From positions 1 through 57,839 of the forward strand of contig JANXXJ010000206.1 of the NCBI GenBank assembly GCA_025350665.1: a DNA stretch of 57,839 bases, read 5' to 3'. Source of the DNA: Gemmatimonadota bacterium (lineage in GTDB: Bacteria > Gemmatimonadota > Gemmatimonadetes > Gemmatimonadales > GWC2-71-9). Below are positions 15,765 to 24,878 of this stretch, piece after piece. Numbering within the stretch: the first letter of the stretch is position 1; every line of letters starts with the position of its first letter. The translations under genes and the position numbers were made by a program. A model generated the notes under the pieces. It was not told the DNA's origin. It saw nothing but the letters and a program-made list of their open reading frames with translations, and did no database searches.

Positions 15765-17048
15765 TCAGGCCGGGTCGGGCGGGCGGAGGCGGGACCCGCC
15801 GGGCCGGGGCAGCCCGCGCCAGCCAAGCCTGGCGATCGCCAGACAACCGACCAGCACGATCGGCAGGACGCCGAAGAGCACCTGGGCCGGCGTTCGCCCC
15901 GCCCCCACCAGCGCCGCCGCGAACAACGGGCCCACCAGCGACCCGACCCGCCCGGTCGCGACTGCTGTGCCGACGCCGGTCCCCCGCTCGGCGGCGGGAT
16001 AGAAGGCCCCCGCCACGCCGTAGGCGATGACCTGCGAGCCGAGGATGCTCCCGCCCAGAAGCAGGACGAAGCCGAACTGCAGCCAGATCGACGGCGGCGC
16101 CGCAGCGATCGCCCCCAGCATGACGGGCATGGTGAACAGCGTCAGCGCGATGGCGGGTCGCTGCCACCTGGTGTCGAGCCGGCTCCCGATCAGCAGGGCC
16201 GCCACGCCGCCGCCGGCGTTGAAGCCGACCTGCGCCAGCGCGGCCTGAGCCTTGGTGAGGCCGCGGCCCACCAGCAGGAGCGGGAGCCAGTTGAGCATCA
16301 GGTGGAGGGTCAACACGATCAGGAAGAAGCCGAGCCACAGCAGCAGCGTCGTGCGCCACCGGCCCTGGCCGAGCAGAATCCTGACCGGATCTCGTTGGCC
16401 CGGCACCTCGCCCGCCGGTGCCGCAGGGCCCGGGCTCGATGGCATGAACCGGAGCATGAACGGCACGATCAGCAGCGGGGCGATGCCGCCGGTCCGGAAC
16501 ACCATTCGCCACGCCTCGGTTGGCAGCACCAGGACGAGCAGGCTGGCGATGGAGCCGCCCAGCGGCATGCCGATGTACGTCAGGGCGATGCTCGTGTTGC
16601 GTGACTTCGATTCGCTCGCTTCGGCCGCGAGGGCGATCAGGTTGGGCATCGCGCCGCCCAGTCCGAGGCCGGTGAGCGCCCGGGCCCAGGTGAGAGTCGA
16701 CATGTCGCCGGCCAGCGAGGTCAGCAGGGAGAACAGGCCGAACAACCCGATCGATCCGATCAGCACCGCCTTGCGCCCGATCCGGTCGGACAGCCGGCCG
16801 CCGATCAGGGCGCCGAGAATCAGGCCCAGACTGCTGGCGCTGAAGAAGAAGCCCAGTGCCGAGGGCGACGGATGGAACTGCTGGCTGATGCCCCCTGCCG
16901 TCACCCCGGCGGCCTGAACGTCGAGGCCTTCGCAGAGCGCCGCCAGGAAGCAGAACGCCAGGGTCAGGCGCCCGGTCAGGGTCGTACGGTCAGGGTTCAA
17001 GGCGAATTCGGGATCAAATGGTTGAGGGGCAGGAACTTGACCAAACAT
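15765..17048 (-). CDS. MFS transporter, aromatic acid:H+ symporter (AAHS-like)
   Basis: A 427-residue twelve-helix carrier. It shows LCEGLDVQAAGVTAGGISQQF in helix 1 (the D-containing motif of AAHS members such as PcaK/MhpT), GGRLSDRIGRKAVLIGS in loop 2-3, ARALTGLGLGGAMPNLIALAAE in helix 4, and a matching GSRLDTRWQRPAIALTLF half-way loop. The ATG of MFGQVPAP is chosen; the ribosome site is weak. It converges on the ADOP gene with a 12-base gap and diverges from the lipoprotein gene at 17138. No aromatic catabolic genes are nearby, so the substrate is open. Confidence 0.82.
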   Translation of the reverse strand: MFGQVPAPQPFDPEFALNPDRTTLTGRLTLAFCFLAALCEGLDVQAAGVTAGGISQQFHPSPSALGFFFSASSLGLILGALIGGRLSDRIGRKAVLIGSIGLFGLFSLLTSLAGDMSTLTWARALTGLGLGGAMPNLIALAAEASESKSRNTSIALTYIGMPLGGSIASLLVLVLPTEAWRMVFRTGGIAPLLIVPFMLRFMPSSPGPAAPAGEVPGQRDPVRILLGQGRWRTTLLLWLGFFLIVLTLHLMLNWLPLLLVGRGLTKAQAALAQVGFNAGGGVAALLIGSRLDTRWQRPAIALTLFTMPVMLGAIAAAPPSIWLQFGFVLLLGGSILGSQVIAYGVAGAFYPAAERGTGVGTAVATGRVGSLVGPLFAAALVGAGRTPAQVLFGVLPIVLVGCLAIARLGWRGLPRPGGSRLRPPDPA

Positions 17049-17137
17049 AGCCCGGCCTGCCCGTCTGGTTGCGCCGGCCCCGTCCGGGAGCGACCTTGGG
17101 TCTGGGGCCACCAGGTCCCACACACCTTGGAGGTAGT

Positions 17138-17698
17138 ATGGGGCTTCGGTACGGATTTGCGGTTCTGGGCTTGCTCGTGGCCGGAACCGGCTGTGCCAAA
17201 TCGTCGGCGGAATCGGCGATTGATGCGGCGGAAAAGATGGTCTCGGGTTTCTCGGCCCAGGCCGAACAGCTGGCGCCGGCGGATCTCAAGGCCATCAACG
17301 ACAGCATCGCCGCCATGAAAGCCCGGGTCGCCTCGGGCGATTATTCCGGGGCCCTCATGGGCGCCCGTCAGACCACGAGCATCGCCCGCGATCTGGCCGC
17401 CGGCCTGGCGACGCGGAAGACCCAGCTGACCAACTCGTTCACGGCCCTGTCCGCCGAATTGCCCAAGCAACTCGAATTGGTCGCGGGCAAGATCAATGCG
17501 CTGGCCGCGATGAAGAAACTTCCGAAGGGCGCCGACCCGGCCCGGGTTGCCGCGCTCAAGACCGAGGCCGCCGGGTGGCCCGCCGCCTGGACCGCCGCAA
17601 CCGAAGCGCTCAAGGCCGGCAACCTCGCCGAGGCCGTCGCCAAGGGGACTGCGCTCAAGACCAGGGTCGCAGCGGTGGCCGCCATGTTCGGCGCCTGA
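17138..17698 (+). CDS. Small alanine-rich helical lipoprotein, unknown function
   Basis: A 186-residue exported protein. GGAGG four bases before the ATG fixes the start. The signal sequence MGLRYGFAVLGLLVAGTGC ends at a cysteine that is probably lipidated, though GTGC is a loose lipobox. The rest is Ala- and Lys-rich and strongly helical, with repeated AA..K..V.. patterns suggesting a coiled-coil or helical hairpin (residues 24-185). No catalytic motif is visible. It may be an envelope-associated structural protein. I do not recognise the family. Confidence 0.65.
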   Translation: MGLRYGFAVLGLLVAGTGCAKSSAESAIDAAEKMVSGFSAQAEQLAPADLKAINDSIAAMKARVASGDYSGALMGARQTTSIARDLAAGLATRKTQLTNSFTALSAELPKQLELVAGKINALAAMKKLPKGADPARVAALKTEAAGWPAAWTAATEALKAGNLAEAVAKGTALKTRVAAVAAMFGA

Positions 17699-17712
17699 TT
17701 CGGCGCCGTCGG

Positions 17713-18366
17713 TTAGCCTCCCCCAATCACCCGGAGGAGGTCGGCCGGCCGTTCGAGCCAGTAGTCGGGCCGGGTGGGACTCAGATCCTCCCGGCTGAAG
17801 GGCCCCCAGAGGGCGGCGGCGGTGGTCATGCCGGCCGCCCGGCCGCTCCTCATATCATGCACGCTGTCGCCCACATACACCGTCGCCGTGGGGTCGGTGC
17901 CGAGCCGTTTCGACGCCATCAGGAGCGGCTCGGGATGCGGCTTGGGATTGACGACATCGTCGGCCGCGATGACCACGTCCATGAGCCCGTCCAGCTTGAG
18001 AAAACGAAGCCCGCGTTCGGCGCCCGCCTTCTGCTTGCTGGTGACCAGCCCGGTTCGAAATCCCCGCCGCTTGATCTCCGTCACCGTCTCGAACACACCG
18101 GGATAGCCGGTCACCCGGGCGTCGTGGTTGGAGATGTTGAAGTCCCGATAGGTGCCGATCAGGGCCTCGAACAGGATCGGGTCGTGGGCCCAGTCGCCAA
18201 ACTGGACCCGGAGCGGGGTGCCGATTCCGGCCAGCCATTCATCGTCGCTCCGGGCCGGCAGGCCGTGGGTGGCGAGGCTGTGGTGGTAGCTGTCGAAGAT
18301 CAGACGGATCGAGTCGAGCAGCGTGCCGTCGAGGTCGAAGAGGACGGTGGAAATCGGTCGAGTCAT
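17713..18366 (-). CDS. HAD-superfamily phosphatase (phosphoglycolate phosphatase-like)
   Basis: A 217-residue HAD subfamily IA phosphatase. Motif I is LFDLDGTLLDS with D11 and D13, motif II is LVTSKQK, and motif III/IV is NPKPHPEPLLMA followed by YVGDSVHDMRSGRAAGM. The alpha-helical cap (residues 17-85) is typical of Gph/PpaX enzymes acting on phosphoglycolate or pyrophosphate. Its ATG overlaps the stop of the helicase gene by four bases, so it is the last gene of a methylase-helicase-HAD run. A housekeeping repair role (removing phosphoglycolate) would fit DNA metabolism, but that link is inference. Confidence 0.85.
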   Translation of the reverse strand: MTRPISTVLFDLDGTLLDSIRLIFDSYHHSLATHGLPARSDDEWLAGIGTPLRVQFGDWAHDPILFEALIGTYRDFNISNHDARVTGYPGVFETVTEIKRRGFRTGLVTSKQKAGAERGLRFLKLDGLMDVVIAADDVVNPKPHPEPLLMASKRLGTDPTATVYVGDSVHDMRSGRAAGMTTAAALWGPFSREDLSPTRPDYWLERPADLLRVIGGG

Positions 18367-20345
18367 CCGGGCAAGGTAGTGGACCCGGCGGCCGGCCTGA
18401 AGATCGCGATCGCCTGGAGTCGGGCCGTGATGAACCCGGCCTCAGTCCCGATCCGCCGGGCCGACCGCGCCGCCGGCGAACGCCGCCGCGCCAGCAACGA
18501 ACCATTCAGGTGCCTGAGCCGTTCTACCAGCTTCGATTCCAGTGCCTCGAGGATCGGGGTGACATCGGGTTCCTCGTCGACCGCCGGCTCGTTCGGGCCG
18601 CCCAACAGCCGCGCCACCACCGCCGGATCCTCCGACCACCCGGCGCGCGCCGTGTTGGCGATGACCAGCGAGCCAGCCGCGCTCCCGCCTCGTTCCAGGC
18701 GGTAGCCGGCCACGAAGCCGCCCGCTTCTTCTCCCGGCGGCGATTCGAACGTTGCCCAACCGTTTGTCGATGCAGCGCCGCCCGGACTCGAGCCAGTGAC
18801 GTCCATCCGGTGTCGAAGTTTGGCGCCCAGAGCAGCCTTCCGTTCCACCGCCGCTTCGAGACCCAGCCGATCCTCGATCAGGGCCGGGACCGGCAGCCGG
18901 ATGACCTCCGCTTCGCGGTGCGTCGATCCCAGTCGCACGATCCGGCCGTCTCGCTGGCCGAGGCGAACTGCCGTCCAGGGGATGTCGTAGTGGATCGCCC
19001 GGGCCGCCCCCTGAAGGTCGAGACCCTCGGCAGCCACATCGCTCGCGAGCAGCAGCCACGGGATGCCGGGGCGTTCTTCCCGTTGCGGTCCGAACCATCG
19101 CAGCACGATGGCGCGACCGATCCGCTGGGAACCGATCCCCGCGCCGTCCCCGGTGACCCACGCGGTCCCGGTTCCGCACATCACTCGGCGGAGATGATGC
19201 ACCGTGGCCACCGACCCCGCGAAGACCACGGTCGGTCGCCGGTCGGCGAGGATCGTCCTGAGCAGCGCGGTCTTGCCGTCCCCCTCGGCCATCCATCGCG
19301 ATACCTGGGCGTCGAGCCGCTCGAGTGGTGCCCGGTCGGCCAGAGCCAGGTCGCTGGCTATTCGGCTCGGATCCAGCAGCTCCCACATGACCAGTTGCTC
19401 CGGAGCCGGATCGATCACGCTCCGGATCGTGGCCCGGTGGACCGGATGCCCCGCACGGCGAGCCCGGGCCGCGTGGTCGAGGAGACGCCGGTACCGGCGG
19501 ATGGACGCGAGCAGAGCGGCAGGACTCGACGCCAGAGCCCGGAACAGTGAGCTCCGAAGCAGCGCGCTGATCGGGGCCTCTCGTGAGAGCCGGAGCCGGT
19601 CGATCGTGTCCACCACCGGCGCCAGACGAGCGTCGAGGGTTCCCCAATCCGGCGCGGTCGTGGCGCGGAGTTCGGGGAATCCGGTCTGGCGGATCGAGCC
19701 GATGAGCAGGGATTCAACCGCCGCCGGCAAGTCCGGACCCGCCAGTCCTTCGGCCAGTGACGTCAGGCCGGCCGGCGCGAGCGCATCATCCCGGAAGGCG
19801 AGCGCCAGCTGCGCGGCGAGGTCGGCCGGTTGGTTGACGATCGGCGTCGCGGAGAGGAGCAGCACCGCGCGACCGGCCATCGCCGGCTGGAGCGCCCGGT
19901 AGCGCCGCGTGCCGGGATGACGGAAATGATGACACTCGTCGACGATCACGAACCCGCGCCCGGGCAGGCTCCGGCCCCGACTGATCCGGTCGTTACTCAC
20001 GAAGGAGACGCCCACGCCCAGCCGCCGGCCCAGCGCCAGCCACTGGGCCTCGAGAACGGCGGGACCGACGACGTTCGCCGCCGCATGACCGGCCGCCCTG
20101 GCCGCCGCGAGAGCGATGAAGCTCTTGCCCGTGCCGACCGGCAGGGCCAGAAAGGCGGCGCCGTGGCGCTCGAGCGCGGCCATGACCTGGTGGAACGGCC
20201 GGATCTGCTCGGGACGAAGCCACGCCGGCACCGACCCGCCGGATTCGGCCGGCCCCGCCAGGCTGCCTAACGTCGCGATCACTCGCCGCGCGTCGTTCCC
20301 CCGGAGCCGCGGGAACTCGGCCGGGGCGACCCGCGTGGCCGTCAC
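18363..20345 (-). CDS. SF2 (SNF2-like) DNA helicase/translocase
   Basis: A 660-residue helicase that starts with GTG overlapping the methylase stop (GTGA). Motifs in order: Walker A LPVGTGKSF (69-77), motif II DECHH (136-140), motif III SATP (165-168), motif V ASDVAAEGLDLQ (434-445) and motif VI QRDGRIVRLGS (464-474). This is the layout of SNF2/DEAD-like translocases found with phage-defence methylases (for example DISARM or type I-like systems). The residues between the two RecA lobes (about 175-370) are helical. The C-terminal 170 residues show no recognisable nuclease: no HKD phospholipase-D motif and no clear PD-(D/E)XK. It ends overlapping the HAD gene. It contains one CGTTAGGC copy. Confidence 0.85.
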   Translation of the reverse strand: MTATRVAPAEFPRLRGNDARRVIATLGSLAGPAESGGSVPAWLRPEQIRPFHQVMAALERHGAAFLALPVGTGKSFIALAAARAAGHAAANVVGPAVLEAQWLALGRRLGVGVSFVSNDRISRGRSLPGRGFVIVDECHHFRHPGTRRYRALQPAMAGRAVLLLSATPIVNQPADLAAQLALAFRDDALAPAGLTSLAEGLAGPDLPAAVESLLIGSIRQTGFPELRATTAPDWGTLDARLAPVVDTIDRLRLSREAPISALLRSSLFRALASSPAALLASIRRYRRLLDHAARARRAGHPVHRATIRSVIDPAPEQLVMWELLDPSRIASDLALADRAPLERLDAQVSRWMAEGDGKTALLRTILADRRPTVVFAGSVATVHHLRRVMCGTGTAWVTGDGAGIGSQRIGRAIVLRWFGPQREERPGIPWLLLASDVAAEGLDLQGAARAIHYDIPWTAVRLGQRDGRIVRLGSTHREAEVIRLPVPALIEDRLGLEAAVERKAALGAKLRHRMDVTGSSPGGAASTNGWATFESPPGEEAGGFVAGYRLERGGSAAGSLVIANTARAGWSEDPAVVARLLGGPNEPAVDEEPDVTPILEALESKLVERLRHLNGSLLARRRSPAARSARRIGTEAGFITARLQAIAIFRPAAGSTTLPG

Positions 20346-23263
20346 GCGAGCAGCGCCGCCACCCGGCGGTCGAGCCGTTCCTGGTCGACCCGGCCGGCCC
20401 GTCGGGCCTCCGCCGCCAGGGCGATCAAGGCCTCGTCCTTCAGTGCCTCCGGTGGGAGCGGCAGCGTGCCCATCGTTCCCGCGTTGAAGCGGAAAAATCC
20501 CGACAACGCCACCGTGGCCCGCTCCCGGGCCAGCAGCCGGATCGGCGTGCTGTTGAGCCACGCCGCAAGCGCCAGCGCGGCGTCTTCGCTGCCGGCGCCG
20601 ATCCAGTAACAGGTGTTGAGCGGCACGACTCGGCGGTCCGTGGCCGTGAGCGCCGTCGCCTTGATGTCGCGGCCGAGGTCGCTCCAGACGACGCGGGGAC
20701 CGGGGACCCCGGCCGCGGCGCGAAACACCATCCAGAACGGACCGCTCCGATAGTCGGCGCGCCGGGCCAGCGCGGCCCGGTGTGAGGTGAGCCATCGCAG
20801 CGCCAGCGGAGGAAGCGATGCGAGCGGCGACCCGTGCGCGTCGTGGGTCCACAGGACCTGCACCGGCGTCCGATACCCGAACGCGTCGATGTCCCGCCCC
20901 CGGATCGCCGGCCGGAGCAACGCGGTCTCGATCGGTGGCGCGGGGTCGAGAAAAATCCGATCGGCGCCGGTCTTCATGCCAAGCTGAATCCGGAACTGAT
21001 CCCCGATCGTGGGGTGCCGGTGGTGCGTCCCGCCGGCCCCACGGGTCCATGCCCCTTCGCTCCACGCATCCTGCGGCGCCGTCCGTGCATCCGGGTCGAA
21101 CGACGTCATGACTCGATGTCCCCTCGCCGGTGGCCGCTTGGTCGTGACCAGCGCCAGGGGATACACCGAGGCCTCGAATCCGTGGTCCGTGGCCGAGAGG
21201 TCGGCGGCGAGTGAGAGGGTGGTCCGGCGGGTCAGATCGTCGCGCGCCGCCGCGCCCCATTGAGCCGTCATCAACTTTGCCGGGAAGATCCCCGCGACCA
21301 CGCCGCCCGGCCGGGTCAGCTCGACCGCTCGTTCGAGGAAGGGAACCGAGAGGTCGGGCAAGGGTCTGAATCCGGGCCCCGTGCCGCTGCCGCCGCGGAA
21401 CCAGCGATACCGCCGCTTGAGCGCCTCGCGCTGATCCGCCGAGAGGGCCTCGGAGCGGACCCAGGGAGGATTCATCACGGTCAGCTGGAAGCCGCCCGTC
21501 TCCATCACCTCGGCAAACTGGGTCGGGTAGTGGAACCAGGGCAGCGTATCGGTTTCCCGGAGCCGCCGCTCGATTCGTCGGAGGGCCGCCCGCCGCTCCC
21601 GGACTCGCGCCAGCCCGGTCCGCATCGATGCCGACATCGGACCCCGGCCACCGAAGAGTTCCGGCGCGCGGGCCGTGGCCAATATCTCGACGATCGCGCG
21701 TTCCGCCGCCGCCCGCGCCTCGCCGATCGCCGCCCGTGCCCCGCGAATTTCCGCCCGGCGGAGGGCGCGCAGCCGTTCCCGTTTGGCCGCGCCGGACGAT
21801 GACACCACTCGACGCCGGAGCTCGCCGATCGCGTCACCTCGACCGGGGCTGATCGGGAGGACCGTCCGCTCGAATACGCTGTCGCCCTGGCGGATCAGGG
21901 CATCGAGATTGGGGAGCGGAGCCACCGACTCGGGACTCATGTCGGGATCGGCCTGGATCACTTCGAGCCAGAGCCGGAGCTCGGTGAGGTGCACGGCGCT
22001 CGGATTGAGGTCGACCCCGAAGAGGTTCCGCGCCACCACATCCCGTGTGGCGGCACCGGCCGATTCGCCCCCGCGTTGCCGGACCGCGACCAGCTGGCGA
22101 AGGGTTCCCACGAGGAAAGCACCGCTCCCGGCCGCCGGGTCGAGGACCGTGATGGTGCGGATCAGGTCGAGCGTGCGCTGGTCGGGCCGCTGCAGCCGGC
22201 CGGCCGCGTCGTCCCGCGGGCAGGAAGCCGCTTCCGACAGCCACGAGACCAGTCCCTCGGCCACGACCTGATCCACCAGTCGCCGCGGCGTGTAGAACGC
22301 TCCGGTCTCCCGGCGTCGCTCCGGATCCATCACGCCCTCGAACACCCGGCCCAGCATGTCGGGGCCGATCGCACCGTAGCCCGGCTCCGCGGCGATGGTG
22401 AAGTGGTAGCGCTCGAACAACCGGTCGAAGGCCGAGATCCAGATCTCGTCCGGAATCTCGTCATCGTGTTGCCGTTCGATGGGCCGGGGCTCGAAGAGTC
22501 CGCCGTTGAGGAAGGGGATCCGGCCGAATCGGCGCGCCGCCGCCGCCCGGCGGGCAATCGGCGTGTTGAGCGTGCCGAAGAAGAGCGGCTTCATGAGCCG
22601 GCGCTCGATCTGGCCGGCTTTGGCGGCGATTTCGAGCTCTTCTCTGAGGAAACGGGGCCGCCGGTCGAGCCACCCGCGGTCCTGCACGAAATACAGAAAC
22701 AGGATCCGGGTGAGATCGAGCAAGGCGAGGGCGTGGCGGTCGCGCCGGGGAATCCGGCCCGGGAGCGCGTCCATGGCCTGATCGAGCGCGCTCCGGAACT
22801 CCTGAAAAAACCTCCGGTCCAGCGAGCGGCCGCTCAGCGCCTCGGCCCAGCCAAGGGCCAGATCGCCCGGGAGATCCGCCGGCAGGGACCGGCCCCGTTC
22901 GAGGATCCGCCGGTCCAGCGGCCTCATCCGGTCGATCTGAAAAGTGGCCGAGGGTCGGTCGGATACGATGGCGGAAAGGGTCAGGCGCCGCCGGTTTGGC
23001 GCCAGACCGGCCACCAACGCCACCGAGCCTCGCCGGTCAAGAGAGGCCGCAACCCGCGAGGTGAGGCGCTCGGCGTCGTCCGCCACCAGCCCGAGGAGAA
23101 TGGCGCGGCCCCGGCGTCCGATGACGGCGGCCGGCGGGTCGGAGGGCAACGCGGGATCGAGGGCGTCGAGCGCGACCTCATGCCACGCCGGCTCGAACCC
23201 CAGCTCGACGGCAAGCCGAGGGAGGTCTTTGAGCGAAAGGAGATCGGAGAATTCGGCCAGCAC
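20342..23263 (-). CDS. Eco57I-like adenine-N6 DNA methyltransferase
   Basis: A 973-residue class I methyltransferase with GTG start and AGGA eight bases upstream. Residues 176-200 carry the helical LLDLTRILFLYFVQDRGWL element common to type IIG, PglX and DISARM-type methylases. TGAFYTPRRLVDQVV is at 320-334, SAM motif I VLDPAAGSGAF at 373-383, and catalytic NPPW at 597-600. An Arg/Ala-rich probable coiled coil (about 476-575) is inserted between the motifs. The C-terminus (about 740-973) resembles a TaqI-like target-recognition domain. The N-terminal 170 residues show no PD-(D/E)XK nuclease motif, unlike type IIG enzymes. The stop overlaps the helicase start. It probably methylates adenine in a specific DNA site and, with the helicase, could form a defence module; restriction is unproven. 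Confidence 0.88.
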   Translation of the reverse strand: MLAEFSDLLSLKDLPRLAVELGFEPAWHEVALDALDPALPSDPPAAVIGRRGRAILLGLVADDAERLTSRVAASLDRRGSVALVAGLAPNRRRLTLSAIVSDRPSATFQIDRMRPLDRRILERGRSLPADLPGDLALGWAEALSGRSLDRRFFQEFRSALDQAMDALPGRIPRRDRHALALLDLTRILFLYFVQDRGWLDRRPRFLREELEIAAKAGQIERRLMKPLFFGTLNTPIARRAAAARRFGRIPFLNGGLFEPRPIERQHDDEIPDEIWISAFDRLFERYHFTIAAEPGYGAIGPDMLGRVFEGVMDPERRRETGAFYTPRRLVDQVVAEGLVSWLSEAASCPRDDAAGRLQRPDQRTLDLIRTITVLDPAAGSGAFLVGTLRQLVAVRQRGGESAGAATRDVVARNLFGVDLNPSAVHLTELRLWLEVIQADPDMSPESVAPLPNLDALIRQGDSVFERTVLPISPGRGDAIGELRRRVVSSSGAAKRERLRALRRAEIRGARAAIGEARAAAERAIVEILATARAPELFGGRGPMSASMRTGLARVRERRAALRRIERRLRETDTLPWFHYPTQFAEVMETGGFQLTVMNPPWVRSEALSADQREALKRRYRWFRGGSGTGPGFRPLPDLSVPFLERAVELTRPGGVVAGIFPAKLMTAQWGAAARDDLTRRTTLSLAADLSATDHGFEASVYPLALVTTKRPPARGHRVMTSFDPDARTAPQDAWSEGAWTRGAGGTHHRHPTIGDQFRIQLGMKTGADRIFLDPAPPIETALLRPAIRGRDIDAFGYRTPVQVLWTHDAHGSPLASLPPLALRWLTSHRAALARRADYRSGPFWMVFRAAAGVPGPRVVWSDLGRDIKATALTATDRRVVPLNTCYWIGAGSEDAALALAAWLNSTPIRLLARERATVALSGFFRFNAGTMGTLPLPPEALKDEALIALAAEARRAGRVDQERLDRRVAALLA

Positions 23264-23353
23264 GATCAGGTCCTGAAGCTTGGTTGCTCCACACTAGGAC
23301 CCGGGGCTGTCGAGGTGTGAACCCAACGAGCGCGAACTGGATCGTTTCAGCGC

Positions 23354-23962
23354 TTAATGGCGGTACTCGGGGGCAACGATGGTTTCGAGCTCGGCCCGGA
23401 TCGAGTGGAGCCAGACTTCCAGGTCACTGTCATCCGGCACCCGGTCCGGCGCATCGCCGTCGGCGGCTGGAATCAGAGTCTTCACCAGCTCGTCGGTGTA
23501 CCCCACCACGGCCATGGCGACGCCCTTGTCCACCAGACGGTTGAGCCGGAGCAGGAGGGCCATGCCTTGTCGGGGCCGGAGGGCGGCGATGGCCGGGGCC
23601 AGATAACGGATCAGCAGCTCACGGAGATACTGCATCTCCTCGACCACTTCGCCCGCCGCTAGGCCCCGGGCGGCGGCGTGCCGGCCGTATCGCTCGGTCG
23701 CCTTGGCCCAGACGGGGCGGACTTCCCGCCGGAGCGGCCCGACCAGCGCGGCGAACACCTCGAGCAGGACCCGGAACTCTGCGTCGGCGAGTTCCGCCGA
23801 GGCGGTTCGAGTGCTGGTAATGCGGTCGCCGAGCCATTCGACCCACCGGGCGGCCATTTCGTCGCGGTGCTGGGCAACCGCTTTGCTTGCGGCGATCAAG
23901 GTGGGGTGGGATGCGCGCAGTGGGTCCGCCTCCCGAAGAGATGAGGGTGATGGCGGAAGCAA
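23354..23962 (-). CDS. RsbRD N-terminal-like sensor domain protein
   Basis: A protein of up to 202 residues, entirely helical. The central part (MAARWVEWLGDRI, then YGRHAAARGLAAGEVVEEMQYLRELLIRYLAP) resembles the N-terminal non-heme globin-like domain of RsbR-family stressosome proteins and of some histidine kinases. The C-terminus has no STAS or kinase domain, so it is a stand-alone sensor-type module. The start is uncertain: the frame opens with TTG at 23962 and has no clear ribosome site, and a start near residue 35 is possible. It lies 90 bases upstream of the methylase on the same strand and could be cotranscribed with it. Confidence 0.55.
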   Translation of the reverse strand: MLPPSPSSLREADPLRASHPTLIAASKAVAQHRDEMAARWVEWLGDRITSTRTASAELADAEFRVLLEVFAALVGPLRREVRPVWAKATERYGRHAAARGLAAGEVVEEMQYLRELLIRYLAPAIAALRPRQGMALLLRLNRLVDKGVAMAVVGYTDELVKTLIPAADGDAPDRVPDDSDLEVWLHSIRAELETIVAPEYRH

Positions 23963-24031
23963 TACTAATCGGACGGTCGGTCGAACACATGGCCGACTGG
24001 CGCCGGCGGGCGGCGGGCGTCACTTTCCGGC

Positions 24032-24874
24032 ATGGCCACTCCCACATTGTCGAAGACCAGCCTGCCCGGCGTCCTCGGCGAAATCATGATCGACGTCCGC
24101 GCCTCCGACCGGAAATCTCCCGGGCCGGCGGTCATCGTGCTCCACGGCTTCAAGGGCTTCAAGGACTGGGGCATGTTCCCCCCGTTCGCTGAACGTCTGG
24201 CCCGCGCCGGCTTTGCCGCGGTCTCACTCAATGTGAGCGGATCCGGCGCCGATGACCGGGGCGAGTTCACCTTCCCCGAACGCTTCGGCCACAACACTTT
24301 CTCCGCCGAGCTCGCCGATCTTGACCGGGTCCTCGATGCCCTCGATCAGGGGGCGCTCGACATCCATCGGCCCACCAGTGTCGGCCTGGTGGGGCACTCC
24401 CGCGGCGGCGGGATGGCCATCCTGTTCGCCGAGCGCCGGCCCCGGATCGGCGCGCTGGCCACGTGGGCGGCGATCTCTCACGTTAGGCGCTGGCGGCCGG
24501 AGCCGATGGCGGCCTGGCGGCGGGACGGGCGGATCGATATCACCAACGCCCGGACCGGCCAGGTCCTGCCGATGTATCCCGACACGCTCGACGACATCGA
24601 CGCCCACGCCGGGTCGACCCTCGATATCGGCGCGGCGGCGGGCCGGCTCCGCACGCCATGGCTCCTCGTTCACGGCTCGGCTGATGAAGCGGTCCCGGTC
24701 GCCGAGGCCCTGGACCTCGACCGGGTCCGGCCGGCCGGCGTTGGCAGTGAAAAATTGATCATCGAGGGCGCCGGTCACACCTTCGGCGCCGTCCACCCGT
24801 TCGCGGGCATGACACCGGCGCTCGAGGCCACCGTCGGTGGGACCGTCCGGTTCATGGGCCGGCACCTCGGATGA
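24032..24874 (+). CDS. Alpha/beta hydrolase (dienelactone hydrolase/esterase-like)
   Basis: A 280-residue cytoplasmic hydrolase. The oxyanion-region motif is VIVLHGFKGFKDWGMFP, the nucleophile elbow GHSRGG has Ser123, and the acid and base are visible in LVHGSADEAVPVAEA (Asp) and GAGHTFGAVHP (His). The HGFKG form is common in uncharacterised prolyl-oligopeptidase-like hydrolases. The natural substrate is unknown. It starts 70 bases from the divergent RsbRD-like gene and is followed after four bases by the Nudix gene, so these two are probably cotranscribed. It contains one CGTTAGGC copy. Confidence 0.85.
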   Translation: MATPTLSKTSLPGVLGEIMIDVRASDRKSPGPAVIVLHGFKGFKDWGMFPPFAERLARAGFAAVSLNVSGSGADDRGEFTFPERFGHNTFSAELADLDRVLDALDQGALDIHRPTSVGLVGHSRGGGMAILFAERRPRIGALATWAAISHVRRWRPEPMAAWRRDGRIDITNARTGQVLPMYPDTLDDIDAHAGSTLDIGAAAGRLRTPWLLVHGSADEAVPVAEALDLDRVRPAGVGSEKLIIEGAGHTFGAVHPFAGMTPALEATVGGTVRFMGRHLG

Positions 24875-24878
24875 CGCC

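Noticed and set aside
15753-15767. CCGGCC-GTCA-GGCCGG hairpin between convergent genes as a terminator
   Set aside because: There is no T-tract on either strand, and such GC-only palindromes are frequent in this genome.
20346-21260. N-terminal extension of the helicase frame to 21260
   Set aside because: It lies fully inside the methylase gene; the GTG at 20345 with the GTGA overlap is the natural start.
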